This document shows positions 9,479 through 17,831 of a stretch of DNA of 64,000 nucleotides, piece after piece. The stretch comes from Brevibacillus_C sp046036945. Lineage in GTDB: Bacteria; Bacillota; Bacilli; Brevibacillales; Brevibacillaceae. The notes under the pieces are model-generated. The model saw only the letters and a program-made list of their open reading frames with translations. It was not told where the DNA came from and searched no databases. Position 1 is the first letter of the stretch; every line of letters starts with the position of its first letter. The stretch is from contig NZ_JBJQOQ010000014.1 in NCBI RefSeq assembly GCF_046036945.1, positions 1 through 64,000 of the forward strand. Reading direction: 5' to 3'. A program made the translations under genes and the position numbers.

Positions 9479-10798
9479 ATGGGACAGTATGATGCCGTGA
9501 TCATTGGCGGCGGTCTTGCCGGTTTAACTGCATCGATTTATTTGGCAAGGGCTGGACTATCTGTAATGATATTGGAAAAAGCAAATCAACTTGGCGGTCG
9601 TGGGCTTACTGTCAAAAAAAGCGGAGCATCGCTTAATTTGGGCGTGCATGCGTTATATCGGGACGGGGCAGGGGAGGCGATTTTGCGCGAATTAGGTGTG
9701 GAGCCAAAAGGCGCCTACCCGCCGGCCTCGGCGGGAGCTATGTGGAATAACCGGGTATATACGCTGCCATCAAAACCTTTGGAACTAATCGCATCCAGGC
9801 TGTTTTCATTCTCGGAAAAGATGGAGCTTGCCCGTCTAATGCTCAAGCTGGGCAAGATTGATCCGAAGCGGATCGGGCAGATCAGTTTGAAGGAGTGGGC
9901 GGAACAGGAAATTCGACATCCGATGCTGAGGCACGTTATTTATTCGGTGAGTCGGGCAAATTCTTACGTTCCTCACCCTGAACTTCATCTTGCGGGTCCT
10001 GCCGTGCGGCAGCTTCAACGAACGTTTGGCGGAAAAGCTTTCTATATCGATGGGGGATGGGGAGCGCTGGTCGACGATTTAAGAGAGCGGGCCATCCGCG
10101 CAGGCGTCGCGATTATTCGGCAGAAAAAAGCGGTCGAAGTTGAACATGACGGGACGGTTCGACGTGTCCGGTGTACAGACGGCGATACGATCGAAACTCC
10201 TCATGTCGTGATCACGGCTGGTCCGAAGGAGGCGTACGATTTGGTCAAAAACGCGGACAGCACATCCCTTGCCAAGTGGAAAGCCGCCGCAAGACCGATC
10301 CGCGCTGCGTGTCTCGATCTTGTATTGCGCCGTCTGCCTGACAGAGGTTCCCACTTTATTGTCGGATTTTGGCTGGATCAACCTATCTTCTATAACTTCC
10401 CGTCTACTGTTGCGAAGCTTAACGATGACGGCACTGTCGTCATCCACCTGATCAAACATCTTGGAATGAATGAAAGCCAACCTGAAGCGGACCTGCTGCA
10501 GTTGGAAAAAGCAATGGATCTCGTTCAACCCGGGTGGCGAAAAGAGGAAATAGCCAGGCAGTTTTTGCCGAATGTAACGGTTGCCCACGATTTTAACACG
10601 GTGGATAAAAGCGGCGTTTATCACGGTCCGGCGGTTCCGGAAATACACGGACTGTATGTGGCAGGAGATTGGACGGGGCAAGGAGAACTATTGGCCGATG
10701 TGTCGTTTGCCAGTGCCAAACGAGCGGCTCAAGCGATCATTGCCGACAATCGTTCAAGAGGGGGAGAACTTCGCGTTGGAGAGGGGAAAGTTATATAG
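9479..10798 (+). CDS. FAD-dependent oxidoreductase, phytoene-desaturase/amine-oxidase type
   Basis: 439 aa flavoprotein. The N-terminus holds the dinucleotide fold AVIIGGGLAGLTASIYLARAG with the ELEK-type acidic end (LEKANQLGGRG). A C-terminal FAD-contact stretch reads GLYVAGDWTGQGELLADVSFASAKRAA, typical of the phytoene desaturase and NAD(P)-binding Rossmann amino-oxidase families. ATG 9479 is chosen over GTG 9470 because GAGGTGG lies 6-9 bases upstream of it. The sigma-factor gene begins inside its last 23 bases. ECF41 sigma factors are commonly linked to an oxidoreductase gene, so this may be the sigma factor's main target. The substrate is unknown. Confidence 0.82.
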   Translation: MGQYDAVIIGGGLAGLTASIYLARAGLSVMILEKANQLGGRGLTVKKSGASLNLGVHALYRDGAGEAILRELGVEPKGAYPPASAGAMWNNRVYTLPSKPLELIASRLFSFSEKMELARLMLKLGKIDPKRIGQISLKEWAEQEIRHPMLRHVIYSVSRANSYVPHPELHLAGPAVRQLQRTFGGKAFYIDGGWGALVDDLRERAIRAGVAIIRQKKAVEVEHDGTVRRVRCTDGDTIETPHVVITAGPKEAYDLVKNADSTSLAKWKAAARPIRAACLDLVLRRLPDRGSHFIVGFWLDQPIFYNFPSTVAKLNDDGTVVIHLIKHLGMNESQPEADLLQLEKAMDLVQPGWRKEEIARQFLPNVTVAHDFNTVDKSGVYHGPAVPEIHGLYVAGDWTGQGELLADVSFASAKRAAQAIIADNRSRGGELRVGEGKVI

Positions 10799-11651
10799 CG
10801 ATTTAAAGCCATTGCTCTTGTCATTAGCGTATCATACGCTGGGAAGCATTACAGATGCGGAAGATATTGTCCACGAAGTGTTCCTGTCGTGGGAAGAGAA
10901 ACCGCCGCAGCAAGTACGCGATGTCAAATCCTATTTGTGCAGGTCGGTTCATAATCGTTGTGTAGATTTCATTCGATCATCGAGCAGAAACCGGGAAGCG
11001 TATGCCGGTCCATGGTTGCCGGAGCCTGTTGATACCGGGGAACTACAGAAGAACGATCCTCTCGCGGAAATGGTATGGAAAGAATCCCTTTCTACTGCCG
11101 GGTTATTATTGTTGCAGCAGCTCTCCGCGACAGAACGGATTGTATTCCTGCTGCGTGAAGTATTTCATTACCGTTTTGATGAAATTGCCGAGATCGTCGA
11201 CAAAAGCACGGCAAATTGCCGGCAAATTTTTCATCGGGCGAAGAAGGGTATCGGTCAATTGCCTGATCGGAGCCCGGAAGTCATGGAGAAAAAAACGGCA
11301 TTAGCTGAACGATTTGCCGAGGCGTTGATGACCGGGAATATCGGGCTGCTCATTGAACTTTTATCTTCGGATACCGTCCTTTACATGGATGGAGGCGGCA
11401 AGGTAAAAGCGGCACTCCGCCCAATAACGGGTTCGGACAGAATTATTCGTTACTTCCTCGGGATTGCGCATGAGATTCCGGCAGGATCTCGATATGAAAC
11501 TTGTGAAATCAACGGCATGCCGGGAATACGGTTAGTCTTCGGAGAGATGATTTTCGCAGTGATTACGTTTCAATATTTGCAGGATCAGGTATCTAACCTT
11601 TATGTCGTGATGAATCCGGAGAAACTGTCCCATTTTAATCGCATGAAGTAA
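10776..11651 (+). CDS. ECF41-type sigma factor with SnoaL-like C-terminal domain
   Basis: About 291 aa. Region 2 (SITDAEDIVHEVFLSW, then VKSYLCRSVHNRCVDFIRSS) and region 4 (LSATERIVFLLREVFHYRFDEIAEIVDKSTANCRQIFHRAKK) are followed by a domain of about 100 residues. Three hallmarks of the ECF41 group are visible: WLPEP in the linker, DGGGK in the C-terminal domain and NPEKL at the end. In this family the fused SnoaL-like domain takes the place of an anti-sigma factor and tunes activity. TTG 10776 is preferred: AGAGGGGG lies about 9 bases upstream, and longer in-frame starts sit inside the oxidoreductase gene. Confidence 0.88.
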   Translation: MERGKLYSDLKPLLLSLAYHTLGSITDAEDIVHEVFLSWEEKPPQQVRDVKSYLCRSVHNRCVDFIRSSSRNREAYAGPWLPEPVDTGELQKNDPLAEMVWKESLSTAGLLLLQQLSATERIVFLLREVFHYRFDEIAEIVDKSTANCRQIFHRAKKGIGQLPDRSPEVMEKKTALAERFAEALMTGNIGLLIELLSSDTVLYMDGGGKVKAALRPITGSDRIIRYFLGIAHEIPAGSRYETCEINGMPGIRLVFGEMIFAVITFQYLQDQVSNLYVVMNPEKLSHFNRMK

Positions 11652-11737
11652 GGTTGTGGGTAAAGTAATTCCGTGTACCAGAAATTTTGGATGACAGACC
11701 AAAAGTTTTGTGCAATAATTTAACTTAATTAAATACT

Positions 11738-11820
11738 GGTACCTTTAATTCAGTCCAGAGAGGCTGACAAGGACAGCGGAAAAAATGATCATTGCTTGGG
11801 TAGCCTGTGTGAAGGATATC
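11738..11820 (+). promoter_or_regulatory. PyrR-binding attenuator leader
   Basis: The leader upstream of codBA contains the PyrR loop CCAGAGAGGCTGACAAGGA (11755-11773), near-identical to the pyr attenuators of Bacillus. The terminator hairpin follows about 65 bases on. In this family PyrR with UMP binds the loop and permits termination, so codBA should be shut off when pyrimidines are plentiful. Confidence 0.82.
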
Positions 11821-11838
11821 CAATGTTCATTACTCTAA

Positions 11839-11880
11839 AAAAAGCTTCTTGTCAGGTATTGGCAAGAAGCTTTTTCATTT
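11839..11880 (+). terminator. Attenuation terminator of the PyrR leader
   Basis: A long stem AAAAAGCTTCTTG / CAAGAAGCTTTTT with an 11-base loop and a T run, placed between the PyrR loop and codB. It is intrinsic to the attenuator rather than an end of the sigma gene. Confidence 0.85.
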
Positions 11881-11952
11881 CCTGACGTCTAAAGTAATCG
11901 AAGTTTTCTTCGGTACCAGTTTCTGATCAACTATTGTATTGGGGGAATTGGT

Positions 11953-13227
11953 ATGTCAAAGGCAGATAAAGAATTCTCGTTTCAGGCAGTGCCCCAGGCG
12001 AACCGTAATGGATTTTGGAAGATTCTTGCGGTCATGCTCTCTTTCACTTTTTTTTCAGCAAGTATGTGGTCTGGAGGGACATTGGGAAGCGGGTTGACAC
12101 TGGTCCAGTTTATTTGGATTGTACTGACAGGTAATCTCATCCTGGGTCTATATACAGGTTCATTGGCTTATATTGCAGCAAAAACGGGGTTATCCACCCA
12201 TTTGTTGACGAAATATGCATTTGGTGAAAAAGGCTCTTATTTATCTTCCTTTTTATTAGCTGCAACCCAAGTAGGGTGGTTTGGTGTCGGTCTTGCGATG
12301 TTTGCTGTTCCAGTTGAAAAAGCGACCGGGATTCATGTTTATGTATTAATTGCGATTTTAGGCTTAATGATGACAGCGTCAGCCATTTTTGGAATGAAGG
12401 CTTTAACCGTATTGGGATTTGTCGCAGTTCCCGCAATTGCCATCTTCGGGAGTTATTCCATGTTTGATGCAGCAGAAACAATCGGGGGGCTTCAAGGCTT
12501 GCTCGCCTATGAACCAACTCAGACAATGGGTCTTGCAGCAGCATTAACCATTTGTATCGGCTCTTTTATTAGCGGCGGTACGCTTACGCCTGATTTTGCC
12601 CGTTTTGCCAAGACAACACGTTCAGCAGTGACGGCGATTGTGATTGCTTTCTTTCTTGGAAACTCACTGATGTTTTTGTTTGGGGCTGTAGGGGCCATTG
12701 CTTTTGGGAAATCGGATGTCTCGGATATTATGTTTTTACAGGGGCTCATTATTCCTGCGATCATTGTCCTCGGCTTAAACATTTGGACAACAAATGACAG
12801 TGCGTTATACGCCTCAGGATTAGGCTTCGCCAATATTACGAAAATATCGAAGCATAAAGTGGTCGTCTTTAACGGAATTGTCGGTACAGTTTCAGCTATG
12901 TGGCTTTATAATAACTTTGTTGGATTTTTGACGATTTTAGGTTCTACACTGCCATCGATTGGAGCGATACTATTAGCAGATTATTTTATTTTAAAACGTG
13001 GAAAATACGAACCATTTGAAACGTTGACATTTAAAGCAGTAAATTGGGTTGCGATCTTCGCATGGGTTTGTGGAGTTGTCATTGCAAAATTTGCGCCAGG
13101 CATCCCTCCAATCAATGGATTATTAGGGTCTGCCATTATTTATGTCGTTGTGATGAAATGTCTGCCTCAGGAAAAAGCATCCGTGAGTAAAATAAAAGAT
13201 AAGGGCGGGGTAATCAGTGATCATTAA
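11953..13227 (+). CDS. codB: Cytosine permease
   Basis: NCS1-family transporter, 424 aa, about 12 membrane helices. The N-terminus (QANRNGFWKILAVMLSFTFFSASMWSG) and the conserved TPDFARFAK and WTTNDSALYASGLGFAN stretches match CodB-type cytosine/proton symporters. ATG 11953 follows GGGGGAATTGG. It overlaps the deaminase gene by 11 bases, so uptake and deamination are coupled. Expression is expected to fall with high UMP through the PyrR leader. Base composition is AT-richer than the 0-11 kb stretch. Confidence 0.93.
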   Translation: MSKADKEFSFQAVPQANRNGFWKILAVMLSFTFFSASMWSGGTLGSGLTLVQFIWIVLTGNLILGLYTGSLAYIAAKTGLSTHLLTKYAFGEKGSYLSSFLLAATQVGWFGVGLAMFAVPVEKATGIHVYVLIAILGLMMTASAIFGMKALTVLGFVAVPAIAIFGSYSMFDAAETIGGLQGLLAYEPTQTMGLAAALTICIGSFISGGTLTPDFARFAKTTRSAVTAIVIAFFLGNSLMFLFGAVGAIAFGKSDVSDIMFLQGLIIPAIIVLGLNIWTTNDSALYASGLGFANITKISKHKVVVFNGIVGTVSAMWLYNNFVGFLTILGSTLPSIGAILLADYFILKRGKYEPFETLTFKAVNWVAIFAWVCGVVIAKFAPGIPPINGLLGSAIIYVVVMKCLPQEKASVSKIKDKGGVISDH

Positions 13228-14485
13228 AAATGCAAAGCTTAGAGGGAAAGACGGACTTTGGCACTTATTACTAGAAGACGGCAAGTTCCATAAAGTGACG
13301 CAAACACTTGGAGATGTTGATGGAAAAGAAATCATTGATGTGAATGGTTCTCTTGTCCTTCCTCCGTTTATTGAGCCGCATATCCATTTAGATACAACTT
13401 TAACAGCCGGTGAACCGGAGTGGAATATCAGCGGCACCTTGTTTGAAGGAATTCAAAGATGGGCGCAGCGAAAAGAAACATTAACAAGGGATGACGTGAA
13501 AACAAGAGCGAAAACGGCGCTGAAATGGCAAATGGCTCAAGGGATTCAGCACGTCCGTACACATATAGATGTAACAGATCCAGAGCTCACAGCTTTAAAA
13601 GCAATGCTGGAAGTAAAGGAAGAATTGGCATCCTTCGTAGATATTCAACTTGTTGCTTTTCCACAAGAAGGCATTCTTTCCTATCCGAATGGGATCGAAT
13701 TGCTTGAGGAATCATTGAAGATGGGCGCAGATGTAGTAGGGGGTATTCCTCATTTTGAATTTACGAGAGAATATGGAGTGGATTCATTAAAAATAGCCTT
13801 TGACCTCGCTGAAAAGTATAATCGATTAGTTGACATTCATTGCGATGAAATCGATGATGAACAATCACGCTTTGTTGAGGTTGTCGCAAAAGAGGCATAC
13901 GAACGTGGAATAGGTACGCGCACAACAGCGAGCCATACAACGGCAATGGGCTCTTACAATGATGCCTATACGTATAAATTATTCCGCCTATTAAAGCTTT
14001 CTTCCATCAATTTTGTATCGAATCCGCTTGTGAATATTCACCTTCAAGGGAGATTTGATACGTATCCAAAAAGAAGAGGTCTAACACGGGTAAAAGAGTT
14101 GCAGGAAGCGGGGCTAAATGTTTGCTTTGGCCACGACGATATTTTTGACCCATGGTATCCACTGGGAACAGGAAATATGTTTCAAGTATTGCATATGGGC
14201 ATCCATGCTTCACAATTAATGGGCTATGAGCAAATTGTCAATTCCATTGATTTCATCACGAAAAATAGCGCCAAAACACTACAGATTGAAGAGAATTACG
14301 GGATTGAGGAAGGGAAACCAGCTAATTTCATTGTCTTGTCTGCAGAAAATGAATATGAAGCCATTCGCAAGCAAGCGGTCGTTACGTATTCCTTTAGAAA
14401 TGGAAAGCTGATAGCCAAAACAAAACCGAGCGAAGCAACAATCACTTTCGGTCAAATGGAAGAGAAAGTTCATTTTAATAGGTAA
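13217..14485 (+). CDS. codA: Cytosine deaminase
   Basis: 422 aa metal-dependent amidohydrolase converting cytosine to uracil and ammonia for pyrimidine salvage. Metal and catalytic motifs are all visible: PHIHLD near residue 55, VDIHCDEIDD (His and catalytic Glu), TASHTTAM, and GHDDIFDPWYPLGTGN with the Asp pair typical of CodA. It starts at GTG 13217 inside the end of codB. Length matches E. coli CodA (about 427 aa). Together with codB it forms a complete salvage operon. Confidence 0.93.
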   Translation: MIIKNAKLRGKDGLWHLLLEDGKFHKVTQTLGDVDGKEIIDVNGSLVLPPFIEPHIHLDTTLTAGEPEWNISGTLFEGIQRWAQRKETLTRDDVKTRAKTALKWQMAQGIQHVRTHIDVTDPELTALKAMLEVKEELASFVDIQLVAFPQEGILSYPNGIELLEESLKMGADVVGGIPHFEFTREYGVDSLKIAFDLAEKYNRLVDIHCDEIDDEQSRFVEVVAKEAYERGIGTRTTASHTTAMGSYNDAYTYKLFRLLKLSSINFVSNPLVNIHLQGRFDTYPKRRGLTRVKELQEAGLNVCFGHDDIFDPWYPLGTGNMFQVLHMGIHASQLMGYEQIVNSIDFITKNSAKTLQIEENYGIEEGKPANFIVLSAENEYEAIRKQAVVTYSFRNGKLIAKTKPSEATITFGQMEEKVHFNR

Positions 14486-14498
14486 ATAAGTTTACCGC

Positions 14499-14552
14499 TA
14501 AGCCGACGAGATTCAGGTATTATCCTGATCTTCGCTCGGCTTTTTCTTTTTT
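14499..14552 (+). terminator. Rho-independent terminator of codBA
   Basis: AAGCCGA-CGA-GAT-CAGG pairs with CCTG-ATC-TTCG-CTCGGCTT, followed by TTTTTCTTTTTT. The rest of the gap to 14764 shows no convincing gene. Confidence 0.85.
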
Positions 14553-14764
14553 GCCAGGGTATAGGGTTTTGGGGGAAACGGGAGAAGGCAATAACATTCC
14601 GATGGGTAGAGGAGGCTCCAAACGAAGGGATCGTATTGGCTGACTTAGGTAATGGCGTGAATGGCCGAAAGCTACACCCTAATTTATTTTATCACGGTGT
14701 TTCGTCCATACACTTTGCTTCTTTGATCATAAGATAGTCCGAAAATGATTAAAGGAGGATTCAT

Positions 14765-15184
14765 ATGGCTGAAAAAGTGAAGGTTAGCCCACAATTCAAA
14801 AGGCTTTGTACCCAATTCGGAAAAATCCTTGGCGGTGTATCGGAAGTTGACGAGGGTCCGGTTTGTTTTGTCATGCGAATGACGAACTTAAGGGCGACAA
14901 TCCTGGGAAAAAGAACGCGCTCCCCTTTGGTTCAAATGCAAATGTTTTCGTTTGAATCTCTTGATAAGTCGGGTCGAGCACTTTGTTTGGGCGAGACTGC
15001 CGTACACCAAAATCAAGTGAATCGATTGATGTCGAATCTCCGTAAACGTGGGATAAAAGTGACTGCGCTTCATAATCACTGGCTAAAAGAAACCCCTCGT
15101 TTAATGTATATGCACTGGGAAGCCATTGAGAATCCTATTGTATTTGCTAGAAAAACCAAAGAATCCATTGCATTCTTGGGTTAA
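14765..15184 (+). CDS. DUF1259 (LppY/LpqO-like) protein, copy 1
   Basis: 139 aa, recognised as a DUF1259 family member by FESLDKSGRALCLGETAVHQNQVNRLMSNLRKRGIKVTALHNHWL and the MHWEAIENP end. No signal peptide or membrane segment is seen, so it should be cytosolic, unlike the mycobacterial lipoproteins that named the family. The start follows AAAGGAGG closely. The conserved LHNHWL stretch with two His might bind metal (inference). It lies 54 bases before a close paralogue. The function of the family is unknown to me. Confidence 0.75.
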   Translation: MAEKVKVSPQFKRLCTQFGKILGGVSEVDEGPVCFVMRMTNLRATILGKRTRSPLVQMQMFSFESLDKSGRALCLGETAVHQNQVNRLMSNLRKRGIKVTALHNHWLKETPRLMYMHWEAIENPIVFARKTKESIAFLG

Positions 15185-15238
15185 TGCAACTGAGCGATGA
15201 AGCTGTATTATTATCATTTTACGAAAGGATGATTTCGT

Positions 15239-15661
15239 ATGGCGGAACAAGTGAAAGCAAGTCCCCGTTTTAGAAGACTTTGTAACCAATTTTCAACCAT
15301 TTTAGGTGGAACAGAGCATTCAATTACAAAAGGTCCGGTTTGTTTTGTTACTAGAAATAGGAAAATAAATGCCGCCATTTTAGGAAGACGTACCACATCA
15401 CCATTGGTCCGTTATCAACTGTTCTCTTTTGAATCACTGGACAGTTCGGGCCGCGCACTCTGTTTAGGGGAAACGGCCCTCTTCCAGAACCAAGTGAATC
15501 GATTGCTGTCAAACCTTCGTAAGAACGGGATCAAAGTAACAGCACTCCATAATCACTGGCTGTTTGATAACCCACGTATTATGTATATTCACTGGGAGTC
15601 GATCGATAATCCCATTGCATTTGCAAGGAAGGTGAAACGTTCTATTGCTTTCTTAGGTTAA
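15239..15661 (+). CDS. DUF1259 (LppY/LpqO-like) protein, copy 2
   Basis: 140 aa, a tandem paralogue of the preceding gene with the same order of motifs (RALCLGETALFQNQVNRLLSNLRKNGIKVTALHNHWL, IHWESIDNP, ending RSIAFLG). The copies differ mostly at residues 25-55. Ribosome-binding site GAAAGGATG precedes the ATG. The recent duplication suggests dosage or partner specialisation. Roles are unknown. No terminator lies between the copies, so they are probably co-transcribed. Confidence 0.75.
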   Translation: MAEQVKASPRFRRLCNQFSTILGGTEHSITKGPVCFVTRNRKINAAILGRRTTSPLVRYQLFSFESLDSSGRALCLGETALFQNQVNRLLSNLRKNGIKVTALHNHWLFDNPRIMYIHWESIDNPIAFARKVKRSIAFLG

Positions 15662-15816
15662 TTTTAGTAGTGAATGAAAGTGCTTCCAGGGGGTTTTTGT
15701 TGAATGCACATCGTACTTTAGGTCTCACTGGACACTCGGGTCATGTGAAGTACTGTGTGCCGCTAATATGAAAGTCGTGATCAGCTGTTAAAGCTATATT
15801 TACCTATTCATTACGA

Positions 15817-15845
15817 ACCCAAGCAGTCAAATTGCTTGGGTTATG
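15817..15845 (+). terminator. Hairpin, probable terminator
   Basis: AACCCAAGCA-GTCAAAT-TGCTTGGGTT is a perfect stem with only a weak T tract, between the DUF1259 pair and the ArsR promoter. Confidence 0.5.
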
Positions 15846-15868
15846 TTGGCTGCCATCCAAACCCACAC

Positions 15869-15896
15869 TTGACATATCGACAATTCTCGATATAAT
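15869..15896 (+). promoter_or_regulatory. Promoter of the ArsR gene with overlapping operator
   Basis: -35 TTGACA (15869-15874), 16-base spacer, -10 TATAAT (15891-15896). The spacer holds an inverted repeat ATATCGA-N6-TCGATAT (15874-15893). Transcription should start at about 15903, at the ATG itself, so the mRNA is probably leaderless. Confidence 0.75.
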
Positions 15897-15903
15897 CACA
15901 TGT

Positions 15904-16206
15904 ATGGAGCCAATTGAAATTTTTAAAGCATTGTCCAACGAGGCCAGGTTGCAAATTTTGCATTGGTTGAAAGAACCTGAGAAGCATTTTACGCCACATG
16001 AAGGGATTGATATGAGAAAAACCGGGGTATGCGTCAGTCAGGTAACCGAAAAGCTGAACATGACGCAGTCAACTGCTTCTCACTATTTGTCGATTCTCCA
16101 ACGGGCCGGCCTGATCAAAACAGAGCGGATTGGCAAGTTTACCTACTTTAAAAGAGATGAAGAAAAAATCCGCGAGATTGCCGACTTATTAAAAAGCGAA
16201 TTATAA
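15904..16206 (+). CDS. ArsR/SmtB-family repressor
   Basis: 100 aa winged-helix regulator starting MEPIEIFKALSNEARLQILHWL, with recognition-helix region TVSHYLSILQ-like (MTQSTASHYLSILQRAGLI) and beta-wing ERIGKFTYFKRDEE. An insert with a single Cys (RKTGVCVSQVTEKL) is present, but no CXC metal motif is seen, so it may sense a small molecule. ATG 15904 is chosen because it coincides with the expected transcription start; no ribosome-binding site exists upstream. It sits at its own operator and before the MFS gene that carries two more copies. Confidence 0.85.
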   Translation: MEPIEIFKALSNEARLQILHWLKEPEKHFTPHEGIDMRKTGVCVSQVTEKLNMTQSTASHYLSILQRAGLIKTERIGKFTYFKRDEEKIREIADLLKSEL

Positions 16207-16255
16207 TGACAAACTGAATGATCCATGTGAGAATTCAGTTTTGTTTCAGGCTTAC

Positions 16256-16275
16256 ATATCGACATATCCCGATGT
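16256..16275 (+). promoter_or_regulatory. ArsR operator copy 2
   Basis: ATATCGACATATCCCGATGT shares the frame ATATCkACA-N5/6-CGATrT with the operator at 15874-15893. It lies upstream of the MFS gene. Confidence 0.6.
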
Positions 16276-16294
16276 GTAAATTTATAACCCTATC

Positions 16295-16314
16295 ATATCT
16301 ACATTTTACGATAT
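16295..16314 (+). promoter_or_regulatory. ArsR operator copy 3
   Basis: ATATCTACATTTTACGATAT, third copy of the same 20-base pattern, 39 bases after copy 2 (start to start). It lies 35 bases before the MFS start codon. Confidence 0.6.
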
Positions 16315-16349
16315 ATAGATGTGAAATCAAAGATAGGAGTGATTGTTTC

Positions 16350-17528
16350 GTGTCAAGCACATGGAAAATTACCTTTTTGGCATTGGTCAGTTTTTTGGTT
16401 GGGACATCCGAGTATGTGATTTCAGGCATCTTGGACAAAATCTCGGATTCAATGGGGATTTCGATTACTTCTGCGGGCCAGCTCGTTACTATTTTTTCCT
16501 TGATTTATGGCATTTGTACACCGGTATTAATGGCGGTGACCGCGAAAATAGAGAGGCAAAAGCTGCTTGTGTATGCACTGGGAATTTTTGTGTTAGCCAA
16601 TCTTCTGTCGTTCACTCTGCCTGGATTCGGACTATTCATAGCAGCACGCGTCATCATGGCCTTAGGTGCGGGGATGGTTGTGGTTACCGCTCTGGATATT
16701 GCCGCAAAAATCGCGCCGGAAGGAAAGCAAGCCAGCTCCATTGCAACCGTCGTAATGGGCTTTACAGCCTCCTTGATCATTGGCGTGCCACTTGGGCGAA
16801 TCGCAGCGGCTGCATTTGGCTGGAGATCGGTCTTTGGGTTCCTGGCATTGGCCGGGCTGGTGGCGATCGTTGTTCTTTATCTGACGATTCCGCGGGTAAA
16901 AGGGGATGCTCCCGTACCTTTGTCCAAGCAACTGGCTCTTCTGAAAAACAAGAGAGTCGCCCTTGGTTTGTCCATCACGTTCTTTTGGCTGGGCGGATAT
17001 TCTATCGCTTATACCTATATTTCTCCCTATCTGCTTACGGTCGCAGGATTGCATGAAAACGTGCTGAGCGGGGCCTTGCTGGCATTCGGCATAGCCAGTC
17101 TGATCGGTTCCAAATTTGGCGGCTACAGTACGGATAAATGGGGGGTTGCTCCCACATTAACCGGGGGAATGCTGCTGCACATCGTCGCATTGCTTGGGCT
17201 CTCGATTACGGCCCAATTAACCGATTCATGGCTTCCGGTTGTCGCCGTCCTTGTCGTATGGTCATTTGCAGCCTGGTCTTCCGGCCCTACGCAGCAGTAT
17301 AATTTGGTGCGAATCGAGCCGAATTATTCGGGAATCATGCTTGGTCTTAACCAGTCCGTGATGCAATTGTCGATGGCGGCAGGCGCCGGAATTGGCGGCA
17401 TTCTCGTGGATCAAATATCTTTGGCGTCGATCACCTGGTTCGGAACGATTGGAGTCTTCATTGCTGTCATTGCTTCGTTTCTTTTAAATGTCAGGATGAA
17501 AGAAAAGGCTTTTACGGAAAGCGCATGA
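16350..17528 (+). CDS. MFS efflux transporter (DHA1 type)
   Basis: 392 aa, 12 predicted helices, with conserved AARVIMALGAGMVVVTALDIAAKIAP and GxxxGxPLGR (IIGVPLGRIAAAAFGWR) stretches typical of the AraJ/PbuE/NepI-like DHA1 efflux group. Start GTG 16350 lies behind AGGAGTG; the frame is open further upstream but through the operator region. The ArsR repressor and the two operators in front imply inducible efflux of a toxic compound, perhaps a purine or drug. The substrate cannot be read. Confidence 0.85.
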   Translation: MSSTWKITFLALVSFLVGTSEYVISGILDKISDSMGISITSAGQLVTIFSLIYGICTPVLMAVTAKIERQKLLVYALGIFVLANLLSFTLPGFGLFIAARVIMALGAGMVVVTALDIAAKIAPEGKQASSIATVVMGFTASLIIGVPLGRIAAAAFGWRSVFGFLALAGLVAIVVLYLTIPRVKGDAPVPLSKQLALLKNKRVALGLSITFFWLGGYSIAYTYISPYLLTVAGLHENVLSGALLAFGIASLIGSKFGGYSTDKWGVAPTLTGGMLLHIVALLGLSITAQLTDSWLPVVAVLVVWSFAAWSSGPTQQYNLVRIEPNYSGIMLGLNQSVMQLSMAAGAGIGGILVDQISLASITWFGTIGVFIAVIASFLLNVRMKEKAFTESA

Positions 17529-17549
17529 TGAGACATTGTCTTTTTCTAA

Positions 17550-17594
17550 CAGCGAGAAGCCGCATTCTTCTATTGAAGAGTGCGGCTCGTTTAT
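17550..17594 (+). terminator. Rho-independent terminator after the MFS gene
   Basis: GAGAAGCCGCA-TTCTTC / GAAGA-TGCGGCTCG stem with TTTATT downstream. It also faces the decayed minus-strand gene. Confidence 0.7.
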
Positions 17595-17774
17595 TAGGTT
17601 TTAATGATTTCATGCTTGTACACTTCAATGCCTAAAATCGGAGTCTTCTCCATTGGGGGATAGACGGTGGCCCCTCCGCCATTTGTGAGAGAGAATTCAA
17701 GTCTACATCCTGAGCGGCAACAAAGTCGGGTTCGTTTTTTGGTTTTTATGATCACGGCTCTTCTTACTCGCCAT
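17594..17774 (-). pseudogene. Frameshifted small gene of about 61 codons
   Basis: Reading from ATG 17774 on the minus strand gives MASKKSRDHKNQKTNP. The protein-like pattern then continues in the next frame as DFVAAQDVD, and in the third frame as LEFSLTNGGGATVYPPMEKT ... IEVYKHEIIKT-stop. The 181-base interval becomes exactly 61 codons if two single bases are restored, near 17728 and 17702. I do not recognise the family. The conserved-looking text across frames supports a recently inactivated small protein. Confidence 0.45.
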
Positions 17775-17831
17775 CAGGTAGATGTTCGAGGGCGGTCGGC
17801 AACATGACCACCCTATGTGAAACTTTATAAT

